Assembly (NCBI GenBank): GCA_963836195.1
Contig: CAWIIX010000008.1
Location: 124,001 to 188,000 of the forward strand
Source: Trebonia sp963836195
GTDB lineage: Bacteria > Actinomycetota > Actinomycetes > Streptosporangiales > Streptosporangiaceae
Reading direction: 5' to 3'
DNA length: 64,000 nucleotides
Positions 50,377 to 58,906 of the stretch are shown here, piece by piece. A program made the translations under genes and the position numbers. Each line of letters opens with the position of its first letter. Position 1 is the first letter of the stretch. A model generated the notes under the pieces. The model did no database searches, had not been told where the DNA came from, and saw only the letters and a program-made list of their open reading frames with translations.

Positions 50377-51311
50377 CTAGAAGGTCGCGGTGGCCAGGAC
50401 CGTGCCGTTCGCGCTGAGCAGGCGGGCGCCCAGGATGGCGCCCGGGCCGGCCGTGTAGGGGCTGCTCCCCCAGGCTCCGTAGCCGTCGCTGAGGTGGAAC
50501 TTCCCGACGTTCTGGAACCGCCCGTCGGCCATCTCCAGCTGGCACGTCACGGTGGCGTTGCCCTGGCCTTCCATGTTCACCGACATGTACGCCCACCACG
50601 GGCTGCGGTTGTAGACGAAGACCTGGCCGACGTTGTGGTGGTCGCTGGTGACGAGCGCGGCCGTGCTCAGCGCGGACTGGGCGGACGACGACGCGGGAGC
50701 GGTGGCGTCGCGCAGCCCCCAGCCGACGCCTCCCCCGATCAGCGCGACCGCCACCGCCGCGGCTGCCAGCAGGCGGCGGCTGAGGCTGCTGCGCGGCCGG
50801 CCGGGCCGGCTGGCGGGCTGGTTGGGCGGCCGGTTACCGGGCCGGTTGGGCCGGTTCGCCCGGTCCACCGGGTCTGCCTGGTCCCTCGGGACCGCGCGGT
50901 CCGCCTGGCTGAGCGGTCCGGCCGGTCTGCGCGGTCCGGCTGGTCTGCGCGGTCCGGCTGGTCTGCGCGTTCGCCGGCGAGCACCCGGACGTCCGACGGC
51001 GACTGGCCGGGAACGTCCGACAGGTCCTGGTTCTGCCCGTCCGATGACTGCGGGCCGGAGGCGGTGAGGCCGAGGCGCTCGAGCACCCGGGACTCGAAGC
51101 CGGCCGGAGGTTCCTGTGACGGCAGCAGGGCGAGCAGTTCATCCTGCGCCATGGTCAGCTCGCGGACCTGCTCACGACAGGATTCGCAGCCGTCCAGGTG
51201 CGCGAGCGCGGCCGCGCGCTCGCGGCCGGTCAGCACGCCGAGCGCCAGCTCCGCGGCCACCTCGGCGAACTCGTCGCAGCTCATGTCGTCCATATCGTCC
51301 AACTCACTCAT
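50377..51311 (-). pseudogene. Zinc-finger anti-sigma factor (RskA-like), frameshifted in linker
   Basis: ATG 51311 overlaps the sigma gene's stop region. SCDEFAEVAAELALGVLTGR and ALAHLDGCESCREQVREL form the zinc anti-sigma domain (HxxxCxxC). A linker of repeated Asp-Gln-Pro-Asp-Arg-Ala units comes from an 18-bp tandem repeat at 50924-50969. The frame is lost near 50870-50915. The next frame carries the membrane helix LLAAAAVAVALIGGGVGWGL and an external domain DHHNVGQVFVYNRSPWWAYM to 50377. Family role: membrane-anchored inhibitor of the adjacent ECF sigma factor. Confidence 0.8.
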
Positions 51312-51885
51312 CGTCTGCGTCCTCCGGAAGGAGGGCTGCACGCAGCTTCTGCAGGCCGTACCTGATCCTGGTCTTCGCGGTGCCCACCGGTATCCCCTCC
51401 GACTCGGCGACCTGCCGGGCCGTCATCCCGTAGATGCCGGCCATCGCCACCGCCCGGGCCTGCTCGGGCGGGAGCCGGCGCAGCTCGCGGCGGAGCCCGG
51501 CGGCGCTGTCGTTGGCGACCGTGATCCGTTCCGGCGAGTCGGCGATCGAGGTGATCAGCAGCGACAGGTCGTTCGGGTCCATCGGCGCCGCCGAGCGCCC
51601 GCGGAGCACGTCGATCGCCAGGTTATGGGTGATCCTGGTCAGCCAGCCGCGGACCGTCCCCTGCCGGCCGTCGAACATCTGCGCGTGCTTCCAGGCCCGT
51701 TCGAAGGCCTGCTGCGCGACGTCCTCGGCCACGTTCCGGTCGCGGAGCACGTTCAGCGCCACCCCGAACACCAGCCCCTGGAATCGCCGCACGAACGCGA
51801 CCGACAGCTCGGCGTCGCCCGCGCCAAGGCCCGCGAGCAGCGTCTCATCAGGCAGCCGTTCGGCTGGAGTCGCCATCATCGCCAT
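51304..51885 (-). CDS. ECF RNA polymerase sigma factor (SigK-like)
   Basis: 193 aa from ATG 51885. Region 2 is VRRFQGLVFGVALNVLRDRN, VAEDVAQQAFERAWKHA and GTVRGWLTRITHNLAIDVLR. Region 4 is LRRLPPEQARAVAMAGIYGM, TARQVAESEGIPVGTAKTRI and RYGLQKLRAALL. It overlaps the start of the anti-sigma gene by 8 bp and follows the lipoprotein gene by 5 bp, so all three are one operon. Typical of sigma-K/RskA pairs responding to envelope or redox signals. Confidence 0.92.
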   Translation of the reverse strand: MAMMATPAERLPDETLLAGLGAGDAELSVAFVRRFQGLVFGVALNVLRDRNVAEDVAQQAFERAWKHAQMFDGRQGTVRGWLTRITHNLAIDVLRGRSAAPMDPNDLSLLITSIADSPERITVANDSAAGLRRELRRLPPEQARAVAMAGIYGMTARQVAESEGIPVGTAKTRIRYGLQKLRAALLPEDADDE

Positions 51886-51890
51886 GTTAG

Positions 51891-52511
51891 TCAGTACCCG
51901 CCGCCGGCGCCGCCGCCCGATGGCGATGCGGGCGCGGACGGCGAGGCACCCGAGGACACGGTCACCGCGGCGGTGATCGAGGTCCCGGCCGGGTCGACCA
52001 GCCACCACTTGGCGCCGAAGGCGTCGCTGCCCTGCCCGTTGACCTGACCGGGCCCCGAGTCGCCGGAGAAGTAGTAGAGCGGGTGGCCGTCGTAGACCAC
52101 CTGCTTGGCGCCGCCGGATCTGGTGATGGTGGACAGATCGGCCTTATTGACGCCGCCGGACGCGGTTACCGCGCCGGTCGTGGTCACCGGCGGCCACGCC
52201 CCGGCGCACGCCCCCGAGCAGGCGGAGGAGTCCATGGCGTCCTTCGCCCACAGGTACACCGCCCGGCCGGACCCGTCGGTCAGGAACGCCCCCGCGGATC
52301 CCGACTTTGTGGTGATGACCAGGCCCGACCCGGCGGCCGCGGCGGCGGAGCTGGCCGACCCGGCGGCCGGGGTGGCCGCGGCCGGCGTCGACGAGCTGCT
52401 GGAACCCGAGCTGCTGCAGGCCGCGGTGAGCAGCGCCGCCCCCAGCGACACCGCGAGCACGGCGCCAAGCCGGATCGCCCCCGGTGTCCGAATCCCCACC
52501 GATGCGCTCAT
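51891..52511 (-). CDS. Secreted lipoprotein with Yx(FWY)xxD repeats (COG4315 type)
   Basis: 206 aa from ATG 52511. Signal peptide and lipobox LLTAAC are followed by a Ser/Ala linker. Two repeats follow: VYLWAKDAMDSSACSGACAG and LYYFSGDSGPGQVNGQGSDA, each with the Y-x-(FWY)-x-x-D motif, and AKWWLVDPAGTSI. Function unknown; such proteins commonly stand next to SigK/RskA-type sigma operons and may be the target or sensor at the cell surface. Confidence 0.85.
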   Translation of the reverse strand: MSASVGIRTPGAIRLGAVLAVSLGAALLTAACSSSGSSSSSTPAAATPAAGSASSAAAAAGSGLVITTKSGSAGAFLTDGSGRAVYLWAKDAMDSSACSGACAGAWPPVTTTGAVTASGGVNKADLSTITRSGGAKQVVYDGHPLYYFSGDSGPGQVNGQGSDAFGAKWWLVDPAGTSITAAVTVSSGASPSAPASPSGGGAGGGY

Positions 52512-53054
52512 CGTCACCGTCTCCCGTCTGCTCGCGTCATTGCCGTCATAGTGACTACGGGCGCAGCGGCGAGCGGGCTTGACGGAAAGTCCTGTGACAC
52601 CCGGTCACACCTGGAGCCGGGCTGACGCGCTGGGGTGCGTGATCGTGTAATGTTCGGCCCTCGCCGTCGTCGGGATAAATCGGTCATCGTGTGCCGTTCG
52701 GGTCGTATACGCGCCCAAACTCCCCACGGTCGTGACCGGTCTCGCGTGGCTGGTGACGCGAGAGGCTCGACGGGCGCGTGAGGCGCGTGAGGCGCCGGGT
52801 GGCCGGGCCCGGGCTCGGTCGGCCTCGCATGGCGCCGTTGCGGGCGGCGCAGGCGCCGGTTCCGGCGCTTCGCCGACGCTTCTTGCTGTTATCTAATGCG
52901 TGGGGCCGTTGGCGAACCATGATCACGAAGGGTTTTTTCTTCACGTAAAGAATTCGTGCTATGCGCACGGAAAGTATTCGATATAAAAAATGTTTTCGCT
53001 GCTGACGGGCTGACTGACCTGGCCGTATGAGGGCGGGCGGCGACGATGGCGCGG
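52512..53054. other. Intergenic region with dispersed repeat copy and AT-rich patch
   Basis: 543 bp. Contains copy A of the GTTCGGGTCGTATA repeat (52683-52722), GAGGCGCGTGAGGCGC-type short repeats near 52780, and a strikingly A/T-rich patch at about 52930-53000 with TTTTTTCTTCACG and ATATAAAAAATG. In the patch CGTGC-TAT-GCACG-like inverted elements occur. No gene seen. Confidence 0.4.
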
Positions 53055-53764
53055 CTAGGCGGTGCGGCGGGGGCGGAAGGCGGCGAAGGGGTTGGTGACC
53101 ACCAGCTCGCGGGCGGCGAAGCGGTAGAGGGTCGCGGGGCGGCCGCCGGTTGAGGTGGGGCGGGAGACGTCCAGTGGTCGGCTCGATGACGCCTCTGCGG
53201 GTGAGGATGCGCTGCAGGTTGGTGGCCGAGACGGGGTGGCCGAGGGCGGCGGCGTAGGTGTCGCGGAGCTGGGAGATGGTGAACGTCTCGGGGGCGAGCG
53301 CGAAGCCGATGTTGGTGTAGGAGAGCTTGGCCCGCAGCCGGTTCCTGGCCGAGCCGACGATCGAGCCGTGGTCGAACGCGGTCGGCGGCAGCGCATCGAC
53401 CAGGTGCCAGGCGGTGTCGGCCGGCAGGCTCGGCCGCGCGTCGGGCGTGACGAGTGCCAGGTACGCCGTCGCGAGCACCCGTTCCGTCCGGGTCCCGGGC
53501 CGGGTCGCTGCGCGTCTCGAGCTGCTCGAGGTGCGCGATCTGGGGGATGTCGACCTTCGCGGCGAGATGCCTGCTGGCGGACGCGCCGAGCCGCTCGCCG
53601 GCCTCGAGCAGGCCGCCGGGCAGCGCCCAGGTTCCGTCGAACGGCGCTTCCGCGCGCCGCCACAGCAGCACCGACAGCCGCTGCTCGCGGACCTGGAACA
53701 CCACCCCGAGCGCCTCGTGGCGGAAGCAGCTCACCGCCTCGCCAGTGGCCTCGTCATTGCGCAC
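53055..53764 (-). pseudogene. nrtR: NrtR-type NUDIX-domain NAD regulator, two frameshifts
   Basis: First frame: EALGVVFQVREQRLSVLLWR, DGTWALPGGLLEAGERLGAS (Nudix-box-like, degenerate as in NrtR regulators). Second frame after an extra G near 53495: LATAYLALVTPDARPSLPAD, VGSARNRLRAKLSYTNIGFA, FTISQLRDTYAAALGHPVSA. Third frame from about 53165: GGRPATLYRFAARELVVTNP, the winged helix end. Combined it is a Nudix plus winged-helix NrtR repressor of NAD synthesis that binds ADP-ribose. It is divergent from nadABC, the expected target. Confidence 0.78.
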
Positions 53765-53867
53765 ACGCTCATCGTAACGGGACCGGCCGTCCCGCGACCG
53801 TGACCGAAACCGGCGATCGCGTACGGGTGCGACGCTCTGAGGGCAGGAGTGCAGGGGGATTCGTCAT

Positions 53868-53916
53868 CGGTTTTTGACCAAGGGTTGAAAACCGCTTGGT
53901 TTTCGACTTAGAGTCG
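53868..53916. promoter_or_regulatory. Cluster of inverted repeats upstream of nadA
   Basis: CGGTTTT (53868) pairs with AAAACCG (53888); ACCAAG (53877) with CTTGGT (53895); CGACT-TAG-AGTCG at 53904-53916. They overlap one another in the nrtR-nadA gap and are candidate NrtR operators. Confidence 0.5.
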
Positions 53917-53958
53917 GAAACATGAGGGATACGCGAGGGATGGCAGCGGTTCACCAGG

Positions 53959-55010
53959 ATGACGCCGGCGAGCCGACGCGGGTTGGCGCGCGGGACGGTG
54001 CGAGGAGCGGCTGGTGCGCCGGCGGACTCGGGCCGGGCGGACTCGGGCTGGGCGGACCGGGTGCGGCGGCTGGCGGCGGAGCGCGGGGCGGTGATCCTCG
54101 CGCACAACTACCAGCGGGCCGAGATCCAGGAGGTCGCCGACCACGTCGGCGACTCGCTCGCGCTGGCCCGGCTCGCGGCGGCCAGCTCCGCCCGCGTGAT
54201 CGTGCTCTGCGGGGTGTACTTCATGGCGGAAACGGCCAAGATCCTCGCTCCGGACCGGACCGTGCTGATCCCGGACGCGCGGGCCGGCTGCTCCCTGGCC
54301 GACAGCATCACCGTCGAGCAGCTCGTCGGCCTGGAAGGCCGAGCACCCGGGCGCGGCCGTCGTCGCCTACGTGAACACGAGCGCCGAGGTCAAGGCCGAG
54401 TGCCGACGTCTGCTGCACCTCGGCCAACGCGGCCGAGGTGGTGTCCGCGATCCCCGCCGACCGGGAGGTGCTCTTCCTGCCCGACCAGTTCCTCGGCGCG
54501 CACGTCCGCCGGGTCACCGGCCGGGAGAACGTGCACGTCTGGGCGGGCGAGTGCCACGTGCACGCGGGGATCAGCCCGCAGGCGCTGCGCGAGGCGGCGG
54601 CGGCCAACCCGGAGGCGGAGCTGTTCGTGCACCCGGAGTGCGGCTGCTCGACTTCGGCGCTGTGGCAGGCGGGGACCGGCGACCTTCCGGCCGAGCGGAC
54701 CCGGGTGCTCTCGACCGGCGGGATGCTGGCGGCGGCCCACTCGACCCGGGCCCCGGCCGTGCTCGTGGCGACCGAGATCGGGATGCTGCACCAGCTGCGC
54801 AAGGCCAACCCGGCCGTCCGCTGGGAACCGGTCAACCCCCACGCGAGCTGCCACTACATGAAGATGATCACGGCCGAGGCGCTGGAGCGGTGCCTGCGCG
54901 ACGGGACGACCGAGGTGGACGTCGCCCCGGAGATCGCGGCCCGGGCCCGGCACGCGGTCGAGGCCATGATCGCCACCGGCCCGGCCCCGGTCGCCGCGAG
55001 CGCCCGATGA
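53959..55010 (+). pseudogene. nadA: Quinolinate synthase NadA, two frameshifts
   Basis: GAVILAHNYQRAEIQEVADH and VIVLCGVYFMAETAKILAPD (first cluster Cys) open the gene. A break near 54335 changes frame to KAEHPGAAVVAYVNTSAEVK; a second near 54403 (extra C) leads on to the CTSANAAEVVSAIP region. REVLFLPDQFLGAHVRRVTG, LFVHPECGCSTSALWQAG and NPHASCHYMKMITAEALE complete it. All [4Fe-4S] cysteines are present in the joined reading. It makes quinolinate from iminoaspartate and dihydroxyacetone phosphate. Two one-base corrections restore about 350 aa. Confidence 0.85.
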
Positions 55011-55069
55011 CCGGCCCCGCGCGCGGCGAGCGCTCGATGACCGGCTCGGAGAACGCGACCGCAGGGATC

Positions 55070-55111
55070 GATGGATCGTTGTGTACACGGGGATGTACAC
55101 AACGATCCATC
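55070..55111. promoter_or_regulatory. Perfect 18-bp dyad between nadA and nadB
   Basis: GATGGATCGTTGTGTACA at 55070-55087 and its exact reverse complement at 55094-55111, loop CGGGGA. No T-tract follows, so a simple terminator is unlikely. It could be an operator (TGTGTACA...TGTACACA core) or an RNA hairpin within the nad transcript. Confidence 0.65.
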
Positions 55112-55164
55112 ATCAGCCCGAGTCGACGTCTCGGCAGCACGGGCAGGTGCGGTAGGGACTGAAG

Positions 55165-57122
55165 TTGCTGCCTGTGGCTCGCGCGATTCGGGCGCTCCCG
55201 CCCGTGCGGGCCCGGTGGCGGCGGGACGCGGATGTCGTGGTCGTGGGGTCGGGGGCGGCCGGGATCTCGGCCGCGCTGACGGCGGCCGCGTCCGGGCTGC
55301 GGGTGCTGATGGTGACCAAGGACCTGATCGGCGGGGCGACGCCGCTGGCGCAGGGCGGCCTGGCGGCGGCCATCGGGCCCGGGGACAGCGCGGCGTCGCA
55401 CGTCAGCGACACGCTGACGGCGGGCGCGGGGCTGTGCGAGCCGGACGGTGGTGGCGGCGCTCGCGGACGGCGGCCCCCGGGGTGATCGACTGGCTGGCGG
55501 GGCTCGGCGCGCGGCTCGACACGCGCGAACTGCGGCTTGAGGGCGGGCACAGCCACCACCGGATCGTGCATTCGGGCGACGACGCGTCCGGGGCCGAGGT
55601 GCACCGGGCGCTGCTGGCCGCGCTGCACGCCAGCGGAATCGAGATCCTCGACCGCACGGTCGCGCTCGATCTCATCGTGAAGAACCCGGCCGCGGGGGAC
55701 GCGGCCGACTGGGCGCGATCGGCGGCGGATGACGGTCGGAGGCTCGGCCGGCGTCGCCGGACTGGCGGCCGGGGTCATCGGGCCGGACGGGCGGCTGTCG
55801 GCCGGGGTCATCGACGCGCCGGCGGTGGTGATCGCGGCCGGGGGGCTGGGGCAGGCGTTCGCGACGACGTCGAATCCGGCCGGGGCGACCGGCGACGGGA
55901 TCGCGATCGCGGCGCGGGCCGGGGCGGCGCTCCGCGACCTGGAGTTCGTGCAGTTCCACCCGACGGTGCTGTGGCTGCCGGGCGCGAGCGGGCAGTGCCC
56001 GCTGATCACGGAGGCGCTGCGCGGGGCGGGGGCGGTGCTGCGCGACCTCGACGGCACGCCGCTGATGGCCGGGCACGATCCGCGCGGCGACCTGGCCCCG
56101 CGCGACGTGGTGGCCGCCCGGATGGCCGAGGTCATCGCGGCCGGGACCGCCGGGCACGTGTGGCTTGACGCGACCGGGCTCGACCCGGACGTGCTGGAGA
56201 AGGGCTTCCCGACGGTCACGGCCGCGTGCCGCAAGCACTCGCATCGACCCGGTGACCGAGTACATCCCGGTCGCGCCGGGCGCGCACTACTCGTGCGGCG
56301 GCATCCTGGCCGACCTGGACGGCCGCACGAGCATCCCCGGGCTCTACGCGGTCGGCGAGGCCGCGTCGACCGGGGTGCAGGGCGCCAACCGGCTCGCCTC
56401 CAACTCGGTCACCGAGGCGGTCATCGCCGGCCGCCGGGCGGGCCAGGACCTCGCCGCCGTGCTCGGCGGGGCAAATGGGGCGGTCGGCTACGCCAGCGGC
56501 ACCAAACCGCTCCGGTCGGCTACGCCAGCGACATCAATAGGGGCGGTCGATGGCGTAGCCGACGGGGCTGAAGTGGAGGGCGGCGGTCGACGGCGGCTCG
56601 ACGGCGGGCGGGTCCACGCCGGACGGGTCGACGGCGAACGGCGGGTAGACGGCGGATGGCAGGGCGGGAGCGGGCAACAGGGCGACGGCGGATGGCAGGG
56701 CGGGAGCGGGCAACAGGGCGACGGGGATGGCGGGGCGGGAGCGGGCAACAGGGCGGAGGGGTGGACGGCGGCGGCGGCGGGCGCTCGCGGGGGCGATGTC
56801 GCGGTGGGCGGGGGTTTCGCGGGACCGGGAGGGGCTTGGCGAGCTGGTCCGGCTGGTTGGCGCGGGGTGGGAGACGGGTGGGGTGGGAGAGTCGCCCGGG
56901 TCCGTTCGGGATGAGGATTTGGGGGTTGACCTGGATCTTGAGGCGGTCGAGGCGGCGAATCTGCGGGTGGTGTCCGGGCTGATCGCGGCGGGGGCGCTGA
57001 GGCGGGCGGAGAGTCGGGGGTGTCATCGGCGGCGGGATGCCGCCGGGACGGCGGAGCGGCCGTGGCACACGGTGCTGCGATGGGACGGGCAAGAGCTCGT
57101 GGTGGACGAGGAGGAGCTGTGA
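55165..57122 (+). pseudogene. nadB: L-aspartate oxidase NadB, several frameshifts and a repeat insertion
   Basis: DVVVVGSGAAGISAALTAAA is the FAD motif, GATPLAQGGLAAAIGPGDSA the flavin region. Frame breaks lie near 55450, 55480, 55735 and 56240, joining IDWLAGLGARLDTRELRLEG, GHSHHRIVHSGDDASGAEVH, LEFVQFHPTVLWLPGASGQC and HYSCGGILADLDGRTSIPGL, the succinate-dehydrogenase-type flavoprotein core. The C-terminal helical domain resumes in ANLRVVSGLIAAGALRRAES and ends at 57122. Between lie direct repeats and a 36-bp minisatellite. Start TTG 55165 has GTAGGGA upstream. It oxidises aspartate to iminoaspartate for NadA. Confidence 0.82.
56651..56757 (+). repeat. Three tandem copies of a 36-bp unit within nadB
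   Basis: Copies at 56651-56686 and 56687-56722 are identical, beginning GGCGGATGGCAGGGCGGGAG; the third (56723-56757) is diverged and one base shorter. In one frame the unit codes Gly-Trp-Gln-Gly-Gly-Ser-Gly-Gln-Gln-Gly-Asp-Gly. It lies between the FAD domain and C-terminal helical domain of nadB, where other NadB proteins have only a linker. Confidence 0.75.
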
Positions 57123-58204
57123 CAGAAGAGGTTCGCGTTTACGAGGACGTGGCCGGCCTGACCGGGCTGGGCGGCGGGACGCTGGCGGCGCTGCGGGCGG
57201 CCGGGCTTGACGCCGACGGGGTCGCGCGGGCGGTGCGGGCGGCGCTTGACGAGGACTTCGCGTACGGGCCCGACGTGACGTCGGCGGCGACGGTGGCGGG
57301 GCGGACGGTGACCGCGGACGTGGTCGCGCGGGAGTCGGGGGTGCTGGCCGGGGGGCCGGTCGCGCTGGCGGTGCTCGACCTGATCGGCGGGTACGTCCAG
57401 GGTCCGGCGGCGGGCGCGGGCACGCGGGGCTGGTGGGACGGGCGGCGGGCAGCGGCCGGGGGGCGGGCGGCGGGCGCGGGGCGCGGAGTCAGCGGGACGG
57501 TGCTGGTGGCGGACGGCGAGCGGATCGGGGCGGGAGACGCGGTGCTGCGGGTGAGCGGGCCCGCGCCCGCGGTGCTGGGGGCGGAGCGGACCATGCTCAA
57601 CTTCCTCACCCACCTGTCCGGGATCGCGACCGCGACGCGGGCCTGGGCGGACGTGATCGCGGGGACCGGGGCGGCGGTGCGGGATACCAGGAAGACCACC
57701 CCCGGGCTGCGGGTGCTCGACAAGTACGCGGTGCGGTGCGGGGGCGGGCGCAACCACCGGATGGGGCTGGGCGACGCCGCGCTGATCAAGGACAACCACG
57801 TCGCGGCGGCGGGCGGGGTGGCGGCCGCGGTCGAGGCGGTGCGGTCCGCGGCGGCTGGCTGGGCGTCGGCTGGGACGGGGCTAGCCCACTCGGAGGCGGT
57901 GCGGCCAGGAAGCGCGGGCGGGCTGGTGGTCGAGGTCGAGTGCGACTCGGTGGGGCAGGTTCGCGAGGCGCTCGACGCGGGCGCGCACTTCCTGCTGCTC
58001 GACAACATGTCGCTCGGCTCACTGCGCGAGGCGGTGGCGGTGGCCCGCGACTATTACGGGGTGCGGCTCGAGGCCAGCGGCGGCCTGCGGCTGGAGAACG
58101 CGCGCGCGGTGGCCGAGACCGGCGTCGACTACCTGGCGGTGGGGGCGCTCACCCATTCGTCGCCCGCGCTTGACCTCGGGCTCGACTTCGCCGAGGAAGG
58201 CTAG
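57119..58204 (+). CDS. nadC: Nicotinate-nucleotide pyrophosphorylase (quinolinate phosphoribosyltransferase)
   Basis: 361 aa, GTG overlapping the nadB stop (GTGA). ALDEDFAYGPDVTSAATVAG, MLNFLTHLSGIATATRAWAD, VRDTRKTTPGLRVLDKYAVR, GGGRNHRMGLGDAALIKDNH and LLLDNMSLGSLREAVAVARD are the PRTase motifs with catalytic Arg and Lys. Unlike nadA and nadB it is uninterrupted. A Gly/Ala/Arg-rich insertion of about 30 residues (near 100-130) is unusual. It converts quinolinate plus PRPP to nicotinate mononucleotide. Confidence 0.93.
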   Translation: MTEEVRVYEDVAGLTGLGGGTLAALRAAGLDADGVARAVRAALDEDFAYGPDVTSAATVAGRTVTADVVARESGVLAGGPVALAVLDLIGGYVQGPAAGAGTRGWWDGRRAAAGGRAAGAGRGVSGTVLVADGERIGAGDAVLRVSGPAPAVLGAERTMLNFLTHLSGIATATRAWADVIAGTGAAVRDTRKTTPGLRVLDKYAVRCGGGRNHRMGLGDAALIKDNHVAAAGGVAAAVEAVRSAAAGWASAGTGLAHSEAVRPGSAGGLVVEVECDSVGQVREALDAGAHFLLLDNMSLGSLREAVAVARDYYGVRLEASGGLRLENARAVAETGVDYLAVGALTHSSPALDLGLDFAEEG

Positions 58205-58673
58205 CGGCCGCGTCGAACGGCGAAGCGGCGAGCCCGATGACTCCCTTGGACCGCTGTCCCTGCGAGTAGGCGTAACGCGGTGTCCGCATCGGGGAGATGG
58301 CGGACGACGGCCGGGACATCGGCGACAACGTCCTCACCATCACCACGTGCACCACACTGGCCGGACATGAGGGTCATTGTGCGCTGTTCGGGTCGTATAG
58401 CGCCCTCAACGGAACACGTTGTCGCATACAGGTAAAAAACGCCGACCAAACGGAACACGATGATGAGGTCCGCCGGCCGGCCGGCCCGCCGCCCGGCCGG
58501 ACCCGGCGCCGCAGAGGTATGGCGGGCCCGTCGATGGCGTAGGTGACAGGGATTGGGGCACGCGGGGCGCGGCGGGCTGGGCGGGCGGTGCGCAGGCGGC
58601 GGGCCGGTCGCGCTCCGGGGTTCGTCGCTGCACGAGTTGCGCGCGGTGTCTGGTAAGGTCTTCATGTTCCCCG
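58205..58673. other. Intergenic region with copy B of a dispersed repeat
   Basis: 469 bp between nadC and tRNA-Val. GGTCATTGTGCGCTGTTCGG then GTCGTATAGCGCC at 58370-58402 matches 52683-52722. No gene recognised; the start of the tRNA promoter should lie near its right end. Confidence 0.45.
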
Positions 58674-58747
58674 GGGCGATTGGCGCAGCCTGGGAGCGCG
58701 TCTCCCTGACACGGAGAAGGTCACAGGTTCAAATCCTGTATCGCCCA
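58674..58747 (+). tRNA. tRNA-Val (GAC)
   Basis: 74-nt cloverleaf: acceptor GGGCGAT (58674) pairs with ATCGCCC (58740), discriminator A; anticodon stem TCTCC/GGAGA closes loop CTGACAC with anticodon GAC; T-arm CAGG-TTCAAAT-CCTG. The CCA end is not encoded. Confidence 0.92.
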
Positions 58748-58753
58748 CACTAG

Positions 58754-58795
58754 AAGGCCCCTGCCGATGCAACTCGGCAGGGGCCTTTTCGTTTT
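58754..58795 (+). terminator. Rho-independent terminator after tRNA-Val
   Basis: AAGGCCCCTGCCGA at 58754-58767 and its exact complement at 58774-58787, loop TGCAAC, followed by TTCGTTTTC. A 14-bp GC-rich stem with a U-rich tail, 7 nt after the tRNA. Confidence 0.9.
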
Positions 58796-58906
58796 CACTG
58801 CATTGGCATCGGCCCCGCCGCCGCAACGGCCGGCCCGGCGGGCGGGACTATGATCATCTATCGAGCGGTTGACGCAGCACGACTTCCCCCGGCAGTAGGA
58901 GTCTGA

